This document shows positions 33,701 through 42,705 of a stretch of 64,000 nt of DNA, one piece after another (position 1 is the stretch's first letter; every line of letters starts with the position of its first letter). The notes below the pieces were generated by a model. It saw nothing but the letters and a program-made list of their open reading frames with translations. It was not told the DNA's origin and did no database searches. The translations under genes were made by a program, and so were the position numbers. The stretch lies in contig OW818647.1 in NCBI GenBank assembly GCA_942492855.1, positions 4,836,001 through 4,900,000 on the forward strand. Direction: 5' to 3'. The stretch is from G963677485 sp942492855 (GTDB lineage Bacteria > Armatimonadota > HRBIN16).

Positions 33701-36340
33701 TTATGCAAACGCAACTGTTACAATCTGCTTTTGCTTGGCATCCACTGACACCCAACCGTCGACGTCGATTGTCAGCTCACGCAACGGCTGTTCATTGAGG
33801 TCTACCAGCGCGGCCATCGACGCGCCGTGAAGTCGAACTCTCGCATTGATGACTGGTTGATCCAGGATATTGAACAACCTGATCACCGTCGCCCCATTGT
33901 CCTCCGCCTTCTTGATCGCGGTGACAACTAACCCGGGTTCTTCGACCTCAATAATGCCAAGAGCGGCGGGGAGTTTGCCGCTGTGTGCCGTTGTCTGAAG
34001 GCATACCATGGGCACGTTGTGAGCATGAGCCTGTCGCCATACCTGCGCCTGCTGCCATGAGCCAATATGCGGATAGACCGCGTATTCGAAGCGATGGCTG
34101 CCCGTGCACTGCGCGCCTGGCGTTGGGATGGCGGTGGGGGTGTCCCCTGTGCCGCTGAGCTTGCCAACACATCGCAGCAGTGTCAAGGCGATGCTGTTAG
34201 TGCCAAGATCATAGATTTCGTACTCAGGTAGCCCCTTGTTGATGATGGTCAAACCGCGTGCGCCGTCATTCACATCGACCCAGTGGCGCTGCGGGTAGAA
34301 GGTTGATGCCCCATGCCAGTCATCCGGAACATGGATAGGCCGGGCGACCACATCATACGGCATCTCAGCATAGGCCACGTCGCTGGCCACGCCGGTTGGG
34401 AACACCGCGCGCAGTCTATGGTCCTCAGCCAGGTTCTCAAGGGTGGTCACCACATCCACCCGAGTGGCTCCTGCCGTCAATGTGTAGATGGTGCGTATCG
34501 CACAATCGACGGTCTCGGAATCCCGCTTCTGGCTGTTGGATGTTTTCGGCAGCTTCAACATGGAATCCCGCACGATGCTCATGGAGGCGGGGCTGTTGTC
34601 GATCAGCGAGATGGTGCCCTCGCCGCTGTCGAGCACCAAGCGGTCGTTCAGCGGATTCACATAGTTATACTCATCGCCCACGTCTCCGCCGTCTTCGATC
34701 ATCCCCACCGCATCGAAGAAGAGCTCATCCTCAGCGGAGGCACTCTCATCGTAGACTGCAATGCCGCCATGGGATGGGCGGACGGTTAAAAGACCGTTAG
34801 AGATGCTGTTGTCCTCAAAGCTGAACGTGAATGCTGATTCGTGTGATACCGGCCATTGGTGGGTGGGTTTGATCGTGTAGGTTTTGTATCCACAGGACGG
34901 CACATCGGCGGCCACAAACTCGATCTCAAATGCACGGACCATCACGGCCATCGGAAGCTCATGCGGGTCGGTGATTTGCCTGGCGGTCACGTGGTTCCGC
35001 AGCAGTTTGAAGGGAACACTCTGGCCATCGGCATCGAGTAGCTCAAACGCGTGGACGTCACGCGACTTGTCGATCTCTGGAGTTCCCCTACTCAAGTCAC
35101 CAAGCCTGATGTCAATCTGAGCCACGACCTTGTCGGTGCGTGTCCAGGTCAGCGTGTTGAACACCACCAGGCTCTCTGCTTCGGTGTTGATCTGTGAGGC
35201 GATGCAGCTCATGCTCCTCTGGCTCAACTCATCGGCGATCTGGTCGACCTGCAGGAAGCGCGGCATCATCTCATCGTGAACTTGATCCAGACTGCAGCCG
35301 CAGATGGAGTCATGCGGGTGATTCTGCATCAGCAGCTTCCAGGCGTACCGCAGCATATCGGAATGATACTCGCCGCCCACCGTCATGGCGAATGCCGACA
35401 GCGGCTCCGCATACCGTTCCAACCACGTTTCCGAGCGGTTGTTGGCCTGCTTGAGATACATTCGGCTGGAGAGGGTGCCGGCCAGAACGCTGCCGCCCCG
35501 GTCTTCACGCAGCTCGCCCTGGACACGTTGAAGGGCGATATTATGGGTCTTGATATATTGTTTGACGTCATCCATGTAGGCCGGCATGGTGGAGTGGATG
35601 ATCTCGTCATCCTTCAGGACCTTGGACAGCCGCGGCAAGATATCGCCCAGATCAGGCTGCGCTTCCAGGTGGTCCACACCGTTCATCAGCAACAGATAGG
35701 GAGTCGCGGCGATTGGCGCCATGGCGTTACGGATATGCTCCGTGTAGGTCAGAGCAGCATCGGTGGGGTACGGGAACCTCTGGGCGTTGTTATACCAGTG
35801 GGCCATCAGCGATGAGATCACCTCAGAGCCGTCTGGTGACACCCATACCGCCTCCATCTTGTCATCCGTGGATGCTATCTGCCGGCCACGGCCAAAGATC
35901 ACACTATCGATGCCGAATCCCTGGAAAATTTGCGGCATCTGTGAGATGTTACCAAATTGGTCGGGCAGGTATCCCAGCTTCATTACCCCTCCGAAGTCGG
36001 CGGCAATTCGATGCCCTATCAGCAGACTGCGCACCGTCGACTCCCCGCTCACCAGGTTTTCGTCATTCAACTGGTACCAGGGGCCAACCAGAATCCGCCC
36101 TTTCTGTATATACTTCCTGAGCTTGCCCTCATTTTGCGGGCGAATCGCCAGGTAGTCCTCCAGCACGATGGTCTGACCATCGAAGTTAAAATACTTGAAC
36201 TCAGGGTCGGTATCCAGGATTTTCAGCAGATGGTCGACCAGGTCTACCAGCCGCAGCCGAAACTGCTGGAAGGTGTAATACCACTCCCTGTCCCAGTGAG
36301 TGTGCGAGATCACGTGCATTTTATATTTGGTCATTTCCAT
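33701..36340 (-). CDS. GH38 alpha-mannosidase
   Basis: 879 residues. The zinc-binding motif SHTHWDREWY (His13, Asp17) opens the protein. Asp127 in GYLPDQFGNISQMPQI is the expected nucleophile, and NHPHDSICGCSLDQVHDEM is the second metal and active-site segment. A helical and several beta-domains fill the C-terminal half as usual (FRAVFPTG-like strands and the PRRHWVDV region). There is no signal peptide, so it probably acts in the cytoplasm on imported mannosides, resembling MngB-type enzymes. It follows the third GH36 gene by 28 bases on the same strand. Two ATGs (36340, 36334) could start translation; the Shine-Dalgarno sequence does not decide. Confidence 0.93.
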   Translation of the reverse strand: MEMTKYKMHVISHTHWDREWYYTFQQFRLRLVDLVDHLLKILDTDPEFKYFNFDGQTIVLEDYLAIRPQNEGKLRKYIQKGRILVGPWYQLNDENLVSGESTVRSLLIGHRIAADFGGVMKLGYLPDQFGNISQMPQIFQGFGIDSVIFGRGRQIASTDDKMEAVWVSPDGSEVISSLMAHWYNNAQRFPYPTDAALTYTEHIRNAMAPIAATPYLLLMNGVDHLEAQPDLGDILPRLSKVLKDDEIIHSTMPAYMDDVKQYIKTHNIALQRVQGELREDRGGSVLAGTLSSRMYLKQANNRSETWLERYAEPLSAFAMTVGGEYHSDMLRYAWKLLMQNHPHDSICGCSLDQVHDEMMPRFLQVDQIADELSQRSMSCIASQINTEAESLVVFNTLTWTRTDKVVAQIDIRLGDLSRGTPEIDKSRDVHAFELLDADGQSVPFKLLRNHVTARQITDPHELPMAVMVRAFEIEFVAADVPSCGYKTYTIKPTHQWPVSHESAFTFSFEDNSISNGLLTVRPSHGGIAVYDESASAEDELFFDAVGMIEDGGDVGDEYNYVNPLNDRLVLDSGEGTISLIDNSPASMSIVRDSMLKLPKTSNSQKRDSETVDCAIRTIYTLTAGATRVDVVTTLENLAEDHRLRAVFPTGVASDVAYAEMPYDVVARPIHVPDDWHGASTFYPQRHWVDVNDGARGLTIINKGLPEYEIYDLGTNSIALTLLRCVGKLSGTGDTPTAIPTPGAQCTGSHRFEYAVYPHIGSWQQAQVWRQAHAHNVPMVCLQTTAHSGKLPAALGIIEVEEPGLVVTAIKKAEDNGATVIRLFNILDQPVINARVRLHGASMAALVDLNEQPLRELTIDVDGWVSVDAKQKQIVTVAFA

Positions 36341-36368
36341 CCTGCCTTAGTTTGTGTCCCCTACCGAT

Positions 36369-38441
36369 CTATGTCCGGTTGCCGCGTTTCGTATATACGA
36401 ATGTCGTAGCACACGGTTTGGTATTCATTGTAACAGCTAAACCGACTTCCGTCAGCTCCTTGCCTGATTTCACCACACTCTTACCCGTGTCGAGATCAGT
36501 CACCCGATATTCGGCCTGAACATCCAGCCCCTTGAGCCTGAACTCAGCACCGTCATGTGGACTGTCAGCGCGCCGAAACACTTGCACAGAACCCGCATCT
36601 TTGTCGCGTCTGTGGAACTGCCACGCCATCCAGTCGGTATTAGCCACGCTGTAGGAGGTCAGCGGGTAGAAGTCACCGCTGTAATAGTCGGTGATCTTCC
36701 GCCACTCGGTCACCAGCTTTCGAAGGCCTGCATAATCCTGGTCTTTGCGGTTCATATCCCACGCCATCAAGAAGAAGGGTGTCATGTCGCTTCGAACGGT
36801 GTATGCATCATCGTTAGCAATTCCCGTGCCGTTGTAGGGCACCCACATCGACAAGCCATAGGTCTGCCCTTGCTGAGCAACTGGGTCAAACGGGTAGTCG
36901 GTCCGCCATAGAGGAACGGAGAGCCGCAGCGTCTCGATGTCCAGTCGGTGACCACCCGATGCGCACGTGTCGATCATGCGCTTGGGGTTGCGCCTGAGAA
37001 TCTCTTTCCAGAACGCCAGATGGCCCGTCACATGCTTGATCTCGTTGATCCCCTGCCGGTTCTCCGGTTCTTGATACGACCAGCAGTCCAGCGGTCCGAA
37101 GTTGTAATCCTCTCGGTATATCAAAAAGCCGCCATCATTCATCGCCTTGTCGACCATATCGGTGACCCAGGCTAGTGCCTCCGGGTTGCCCATATTCAAC
37201 AACTTATATTCACCTTCACGACCGAGCAGCCACTGAGGTCTTTCGGTATATAGCCATCTCTTAGGCGCCACTCGCTCCGGCTCAAACCAAAGTATCCCCT
37301 GCCCGATGCCCTTCGACTTCGCATGGTCGAACACCCCGCGCAGCCCGTTTGGGAACCTCTTTTTGTCAATTTCCCAGGTGCCGGTGAACGTGTAGGAGGA
37401 CTCTCCTTTTTCGTCGGTCATTTCATACCAGCCAGCATCCACCCACCAGCAGTCCGGTAGCAGCCGTTCTTCAGCGTAGCGGTCGATGAACTGGTTCTCC
37501 CCTTTTTCCGAGATCATGAGGTTCGGGAAGTAGAACAGGTCGATCGCACCGGTCATTGGTTTGGGAAGCTTGCCCCCGGGACGCGGCATATTGTGAGCGA
37601 ACATCCACTGACGCCACATATTCTGCCCATCGATCCAATCGCCCTCATACTGTTGGATGACGATGAGTGGAGTTCGGACCTCCTCCTGCGGGTGCAGCAG
37701 GAAATGCGTCTTCTGCTGGCCGGCGGTCACATGCAGACCATTCGCGCCATCGCGCTCAAACCGGGCGGCCCAGGCTCCTGGCCAACCGACCACAATGATG
37801 GCTCCCCCACCCTTCCAGGCCAGGTTGTAGTACGGCCACTCACCAGCACACGGTCTTCCCTGAGGAGGGATGAATGCCAGCTTCTTGCCTGGTGTCAGAT
37901 CTGTGGTCAGCGGCTCATAGTCGCGTATGCCTGCTGGCACGTTGATGGTGGTCACCAGTGTGCCGTTGTTGTGATGAAGCACATATCCCTTGTTGATATC
38001 TGCGGACTGATCTATCCGCATATCAAGAGCTTGAATGTTTTCGATAATCGGGGTATCCGATGTGCCGCAATTCCTGAAATGCAGCGTCCACTCGACGGTC
38101 GGAAAGTCAAGATACTCCACAGCCACGCAGCTCATGACTAGTCCAGTGGCTCGGTCTGTGTAGATTAGCGTATGCTGCCTGCGGTTCTTGTCCAGCATCT
38201 TGGAAGATCGCTTGAACTGGCATCCAGCAAGCCACTCCGCTGACGGCTTACCCCCATATAGAAACGAAACAGGCAGAGCCTTGATCGGGCCATTTCCAGA
38301 TAAATCCAGACTACCCACTCTCGTATCCGCTGCAGCAATATCTGACACGCGTGTCACCTCATTTTTAGACAGGTTCATGCTCCATGCGCTGACTGCCATC
38401 AGCATCAATGTGCTCAATACGACTATTTTAATCGCTCTCAC
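36369..38441 (-). CDS. Exported GH36 alpha-galactosidase, paralogue 3
   Basis: 690 residues with a signal peptide (MRAIKIVVLSTLMLMAVSAWS). An N-terminal beta-supersandwich (about 25-290, with YLDFPTVEWTLHFRN) precedes the TIM barrel. CWWVDAGWYEM, GILWFEPERVAP, IYREDYNFGPL (Asp445 as likely nucleophile) and CASGGHRLDIETLRLSVPLW with RTDY (Asp515 as likely acid/base) fit clan GH-D, family GH36. Its ATG overlaps the stop of paralogue 2 (ATGA), so translation is coupled. It is very similar in layout to its two neighbours, pointing to tandem duplication. Activity on alpha-galactosides is the best guess; alpha-N-acetylgalactosaminides are possible. Confidence 0.9.
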   Translation of the reverse strand: MRAIKIVVLSTLMLMAVSAWSMNLSKNEVTRVSDIAAADTRVGSLDLSGNGPIKALPVSFLYGGKPSAEWLAGCQFKRSSKMLDKNRRQHTLIYTDRATGLVMSCVAVEYLDFPTVEWTLHFRNCGTSDTPIIENIQALDMRIDQSADINKGYVLHHNNGTLVTTINVPAGIRDYEPLTTDLTPGKKLAFIPPQGRPCAGEWPYYNLAWKGGGAIIVVGWPGAWAARFERDGANGLHVTAGQQKTHFLLHPQEEVRTPLIVIQQYEGDWIDGQNMWRQWMFAHNMPRPGGKLPKPMTGAIDLFYFPNLMISEKGENQFIDRYAEERLLPDCWWVDAGWYEMTDEKGESSYTFTGTWEIDKKRFPNGLRGVFDHAKSKGIGQGILWFEPERVAPKRWLYTERPQWLLGREGEYKLLNMGNPEALAWVTDMVDKAMNDGGFLIYREDYNFGPLDCWSYQEPENRQGINEIKHVTGHLAFWKEILRRNPKRMIDTCASGGHRLDIETLRLSVPLWRTDYPFDPVAQQGQTYGLSMWVPYNGTGIANDDAYTVRSDMTPFFLMAWDMNRKDQDYAGLRKLVTEWRKITDYYSGDFYPLTSYSVANTDWMAWQFHRRDKDAGSVQVFRRADSPHDGAEFRLKGLDVQAEYRVTDLDTGKSVVKSGKELTEVGLAVTMNTKPCATTFVYTKRGNRT

Positions 38442-40507
38442 TTCGCATCTACTTTTGTGTAGATGTAGTTCACCGCGCCTGGCTTGCTGGTGATGCGTCC
38501 TGTGAGGCCCTCATCCATCAGAACCGCACCGCTGACCGTGATGCTCTTGCCGGTCTCCAGGTTTGTCACGCGATATTGCGCCTTGGCATCCAGCCCCTTG
38601 AGCTTGTAACTGGCGGAGATATACGGGCACTCCGCGCGGCGGAACAACTGCACCAGTCCCCCATTCGCGTCAGGTCGATTATACTGCCACGCCATCCAAA
38701 CGGTGTTCGACACGCTGTATTCCGACAGCGGGTAGAAATCCCCGCTGTAATACTTCGATATCTTTTTCCACTCTGCCATCAGCTTGCGCAGCCTGTTGAA
38801 GTCGATGTCCTTGCGGTTCATGTCCCACGACATCAAGAAGAAGGGCGCCATATCGCTCCGCATGATATACGGGTCGTCCGAGACCACTCCAGTGCCGTGG
38901 TAAGGAACCCACATCGACAGACCGTAGGTCTGCCCCTGCTGGCCGATCGGCTCCCAGGGGTAGTCGGTGCGCCATAACGGCACGGAGAGTCGGAGAGTCT
39001 CAAGGTCCAGCCGGTGACCACCTGAGGCGCAGGTATCGATCATGCGGTTGGGGTTTCGCCTGAGCAGCTCTTTCCAGAACGCCAGGTGCCCCGTCACGTG
39101 CTTGATCTCGTTCACCCCCTGCCGGTCCTCGGCTTCGTTGTATGTCCAGGCATCACTCGGACCGATGTTGAAGTCCTCACGGTAGACAGTGATGCCCGCC
39201 TCGTTGAGGGTGCGGTCCACCATGTTGGTGACCCAATCCAGCGCCTCCGGGTTGCCCATATTCAGCAGTTTATACTGACCTTCGCGGCCCAACAGCCACT
39301 GAGGACGCTGTTCGTAAAGCCATCTCTTCGGGGCCACACGCTCTGGCTCGAACCAGAGGATTCCCTTGCCAATGCCGCTCTCCCGTGCATGGCTGAACAC
39401 CGCGTTCAGTCCACCAGGGAACCGCTTCATGTCAGTCTCCCAGGTGCCGGTATATGTGTATGAGTTCACGCCATTTTCGTCGGTCATCTCATACCATCCC
39501 GCGTCTACCCACCAACAATCGGGCAGCAGCCGTTCCTGCTTATAACGGTCGATCGCCTGGTTCTCGCCCTGCTGGGTGATGGTGAGGTCCGGGAACTGGT
39601 ATCCTGCAAAACCACCGGTCATCGGTTCTGGTAGCTTGCCACCTGGTCGGGGGATGTTGTGTGCAAACATCCATTTACGCCAGGTGTTTTGGGCACCGAT
39701 CCAGTCGCCTGTGTATCGCTGCACGACCACCAGAGGGCTTCTCAGCTCCTCCTGCGAAAGCAGCTTGAAGTGCGTGTGCTGCTGCCCAGCTTTGATATTC
39801 AGACCACTCCCGTCATCACGCGTGAAGCTGGCGGCCCAGGAACCGGGCCAACCCACCACGATGATGGCCCCTCCGCCCTTCCAGGCCAGGTTGTAATAAG
39901 GCCACTCCCCGGCACACGGACGCCCTTGAGGCGGGATGAATGACAGCTTCTTGCCTGGAGTCAGCTCCGTGGTCAGCGGCTCGTAATCTTGGATACCGGC
40001 GGGCACCTCGATGGTAGTGACCAGCGTGCCCTTGTTGTGGTGCAGAACATACTCGTCACCGGCCTCAGGCCTCTTCTCAATGCGCAGATCAAGGGCCTGG
40101 ATGTTCTCGATGATCGGCGTATCTTTGGAGCCGATGTTCTTGAAATAGAGCGTCCACTCCACAGTGGGAAAGTCCAGATACTCCACCGTGACACATGTCA
40201 GAACCAGCCCTGTGGCTGGGTCGGTAAAGCTCAAAGTGTGCTGCTTACGGTTTGCGTACAGCAATTTCGTAGAACGCTCAAACTGACAGCTAGAGAGCCA
40301 CTCCGAGGAGGGCTTTCCATTGTATGTAAATGAGAACGGCACGGCCTGCGGACGCGCATCTGTGGCCCGGGTTAAGCCGTCGAACCAGCGACTGTCGGCG
40401 CAACCTACTTTGGTTACTTCATTCTGAGACATATCACCACTCCATACATGCGCTGGCATCACGAGCGTCAGCACGATTATAATGAGAAAAGCTGTTGTCA
40501 ACTTCAT
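38438..40507 (-). CDS. Exported GH36 alpha-galactosidase, paralogue 2
   Basis: 689 residues with a signal peptide (MKLTTAFLIIIVLTLVMPAHVWS). It has the same domain order and motifs as its neighbours: YLDFPTVEWTLYFKN, CWWVDAGWYEMTDENG, GILWFEPERVAPKRW, VYREDFNIGPSDAW (nucleophile Asp in RED) and CASGGHRLDLETLRLSVPLW followed by RTDY. The change FGPLDCW to IGPSDAW just after the nucleophile differs from paralogues 1 and 3 and could alter substrate fit. The gap to paralogue 1 is 13 bases. It appears closer to paralogue 3 than to paralogue 1, suggesting two rounds of duplication. Confidence 0.9.
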   Translation of the reverse strand: MKLTTAFLIIIVLTLVMPAHVWSGDMSQNEVTKVGCADSRWFDGLTRATDARPQAVPFSFTYNGKPSSEWLSSCQFERSTKLLYANRKQHTLSFTDPATGLVLTCVTVEYLDFPTVEWTLYFKNIGSKDTPIIENIQALDLRIEKRPEAGDEYVLHHNKGTLVTTIEVPAGIQDYEPLTTELTPGKKLSFIPPQGRPCAGEWPYYNLAWKGGGAIIVVGWPGSWAASFTRDDGSGLNIKAGQQHTHFKLLSQEELRSPLVVVQRYTGDWIGAQNTWRKWMFAHNIPRPGGKLPEPMTGGFAGYQFPDLTITQQGENQAIDRYKQERLLPDCWWVDAGWYEMTDENGVNSYTYTGTWETDMKRFPGGLNAVFSHARESGIGKGILWFEPERVAPKRWLYEQRPQWLLGREGQYKLLNMGNPEALDWVTNMVDRTLNEAGITVYREDFNIGPSDAWTYNEAEDRQGVNEIKHVTGHLAFWKELLRRNPNRMIDTCASGGHRLDLETLRLSVPLWRTDYPWEPIGQQGQTYGLSMWVPYHGTGVVSDDPYIMRSDMAPFFLMSWDMNRKDIDFNRLRKLMAEWKKISKYYSGDFYPLSEYSVSNTVWMAWQYNRPDANGGLVQLFRRAECPYISASYKLKGLDAKAQYRVTNLETGKSITVSGAVLMDEGLTGRITSKPGAVNYIYTKVDAK

Positions 40508-40520
40508 ATACAGGTCATCT

Positions 40521-42581
40521 CTATCTTGGTTTTGCCCCTCGCCGTTTGGTGTAGATATAGTTAACCGCTCCAGGCATGTTCTTGATGGTGGCGGTAAAGC
40601 CTTCGCCCATCAGCTTTTTCCCCGTATATATACTTCCGGCACCCGTATCGGTGTTGACCACTCGGTACTCCGAGGATGAGTCAAGACCATTGAGCACAAA
40701 TTGAGCCGAAATGTACGGGCTGTCCGCACGACGGAATACTTGAATCAAACCAGCATTATCTTCTGGACAGTTGTATTGCCATGCCATCCACGCCGTGTTT
40801 GACAGGCTATATGATGACAACGGATAGAAGTCGCCTTTGTAGTATTTGCTGATTTTGCGCCACTCAGCCATCAGTGTGCGCAGCCGTTCGAAGTCGAGGT
40901 CCCTGCGATTCATGTCCCATGACATCAAGAAGAAGGGCGTCATATCGCTGCGCATCACATACGGATCGTCAGAGACGACACCGGTGCCCTGGTAGGGCAC
41001 CCAAAGCGATAGTCCATACGTGATGCACTGCATTCCGATGGGCTCCCAGGAATAGTCACTGCGCCAGAGCGGGACCGAGAGCCGAAGTGTTTCAATATCG
41101 AGCCGATGGCCACCGGAAGCGCATGTGTCGATCATCCGGTTCGGGTCACGCTTGAGCAGCTCTTTCCAGAACGCCAGATGGCTCGTCACGTGCTTGATCT
41201 CGTTGATGCCCTGCCGGTCCTCAGGCTCGTTGTATGTCCAGCAATCCAGTGGGCCGAAGTTGAAGTCCTCACGGTAGATGGTGATCCCGGCATCCTTCAA
41301 CGTCTTGTCGACCATATTGGTCACCCAATCCCAGGCCTCACGGTTGCCCAGGTTCAGCAGCTTGTACTGCCCCTCACGCCCCAACAACCATTCAGGGTGC
41401 TGTTCCGACAACCATCGGCCTGGCGCGACACGCTCAGGTTCAAACCACAGGATGCCCTTCCCGATGCCCTTTGCCTTTGCATGATCAAACACGGGACGCA
41501 AGCCGTCAGGATACCGCTTTGTTTCGATATCCCATGTGCCTGCGTTCCAGAATGAGGACACGCCTTTGGCATCTGTCATCTGGAACCATCCAGCATCCAC
41601 CCACCAACAGTCCGGCGTCAGACGTTCCTCCGCGTATCGGTCAATGGCCTGCTTCTCGCCCGTCTCGGTGGTCTGCAAATCCGGGACGTAATAGCCGTCA
41701 AACCCACCGGTCATCGGCTGCAGCATTTGGCCGCCTGGTCGAGGTATGATATGGGCCCACATCCATCGTCGCCATATGTTCTGACCGGCCAGCCAGTCAC
41801 CCTCATACCGCTGCACTACAATCAGCGGGCTTCGCACCTCTTCCTGTGGATGGAGCCGGAAATGGGTCTTCTGCTGTCCAGCTTGAATGTGCAACTGCGT
41901 TCCCGAATCTCGGGTGAACCGGGAGCTCCAGGACCCAGGCCAGCCGATAGCGATGATGGCTCCGCCATTCCCCCATTCAATGTTGTAGTAAGGCCACTCA
42001 CCCCAGGATGGTTTGCCGTTAAGTGCATCAAACTGGCATTTGGTCTCTGGCGGTAGCGGTTTGCTGAAGGGCTCATAGTCATTCTGACCCGAGACCGAGC
42101 CCCTGGCATGGTGAAGTAGGAACTCATCTTTGGCATCGGTCTGCCCGGCGAAACTCAAATCCAGCGCCTGGATGGTTTCCAGAATGGGTGTATCGGTGGC
42201 GCCATCATTCTTGAAATGGAGCGTCCACTCCACCGTTGGAAAATCGAGGTATTCCACCACAATACAGCGCAGAGTCAACCCGGTGAGTTTATCGGAGTAC
42301 ACCAGTGTGATCTCGTTACGGGTGTCGTCTAGTTTTTTCGCACTTCGGGTAAACTCACATCCCGGAAGCCATTCTGACGAGTGTTGGCCATTGTAGACGA
42401 ACGAGAAAGGCAGCGATCCCGGCCGGGCCCCCTTCACTTTGGTGATGTTGTGGAACCAGCCGGAGGCCTCAGACACCCGCACAATCTGAACGTTGTTTTC
42501 GTGCAACCCCATACTCCTAGTCATGACTGAGGGCAATATGACAAGTGCCACGGCAGCCAGCAATGATGATATCTGCTTCAT
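40521..42581 (-). CDS. Exported GH36 alpha-galactosidase, paralogue 1
   Basis: 686 residues with a signal peptide (MKQISSLLAAVALVILPSVM). Catalytic segments are IYREDFNFGPLDCW and CASGGHRLDIETLRLSVPLW followed by RSDY. It differs from the other two in a shorter loop near residue 165 (HHARGSVSGQNDYEPF, against the longer HNNGTLVTTI-type segment) and in ending with a basic RRGAKPR tail. It is the first gene of the GH36-GH38 unit. A promoter, a hairpin and a LacI-type palindrome lie directly upstream, the palindrome only one base from the ATG. Confidence 0.9.
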   Translation of the reverse strand: MKQISSLLAAVALVILPSVMTRSMGLHENNVQIVRVSEASGWFHNITKVKGARPGSLPFSFVYNGQHSSEWLPGCEFTRSAKKLDDTRNEITLVYSDKLTGLTLRCIVVEYLDFPTVEWTLHFKNDGATDTPILETIQALDLSFAGQTDAKDEFLLHHARGSVSGQNDYEPFSKPLPPETKCQFDALNGKPSWGEWPYYNIEWGNGGAIIAIGWPGSWSSRFTRDSGTQLHIQAGQQKTHFRLHPQEEVRSPLIVVQRYEGDWLAGQNIWRRWMWAHIIPRPGGQMLQPMTGGFDGYYVPDLQTTETGEKQAIDRYAEERLTPDCWWVDAGWFQMTDAKGVSSFWNAGTWDIETKRYPDGLRPVFDHAKAKGIGKGILWFEPERVAPGRWLSEQHPEWLLGREGQYKLLNLGNREAWDWVTNMVDKTLKDAGITIYREDFNFGPLDCWTYNEPEDRQGINEIKHVTSHLAFWKELLKRDPNRMIDTCASGGHRLDIETLRLSVPLWRSDYSWEPIGMQCITYGLSLWVPYQGTGVVSDDPYVMRSDMTPFFLMSWDMNRRDLDFERLRTLMAEWRKISKYYKGDFYPLSSYSLSNTAWMAWQYNCPEDNAGLIQVFRRADSPYISAQFVLNGLDSSSEYRVVNTDTGAGSIYTGKKLMGEGFTATIKNMPGAVNYIYTKRRGAKPR

Positions 42582-42582
42582 T

Positions 42583-42598
42583 GGTTAATCGGTTAACC
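42583..42598. promoter_or_regulatory. LacI-type operator palindrome at the GH36 operon start
   Basis: GGTTAATCGGTTAACC is an inverted repeat with GGTTAA/TTAACC arms and a central CG, the layout of LacI/GalR-family operators. It lies one base upstream of the first GH36 start codon and downstream of the promoter at 42634-42663, so a bound repressor would block both transcription and ribosome access. No regulator gene is in the window. Confidence 0.5.
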
Positions 42599-42610
42599 TC
42601 GCACATAAAG

Positions 42611-42654
42611 ATAAAACTGCGGACTACATCGCATTTATACCGACCCGTCCGCAG
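42611..42654 (-). terminator. Hairpin with T-rich tail between the GH13-like and GH36 genes
   Basis: On the minus strand CTGCGGAC (42654-42647) pairs with GTCCGCAG (42624-42617) over a 22-base loop and is followed by TTTTAT. It could end transcripts of the metallohydrolase/GH13-like unit. It overlaps the GH36 promoter, so it may also act as a leader hairpin. Confidence 0.4.
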
Positions 42655-42663
42655 CACTCTCAA
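42634..42663 (-). promoter_or_regulatory. Promoter of the GH36-GH38 unit
   Basis: On the minus strand TTGAGA (42663-42658), an 18-base spacer and TATAAA (42639-42634). Transcription would start about 45 bases upstream of the first GH36 ATG, with the LacI-type palindrome inside the leader. Confidence 0.45.
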
Positions 42664-42705
42664 AGATGATTATACACCCGGCGGCAACAGGGCACAACAG
42701 TCAGA

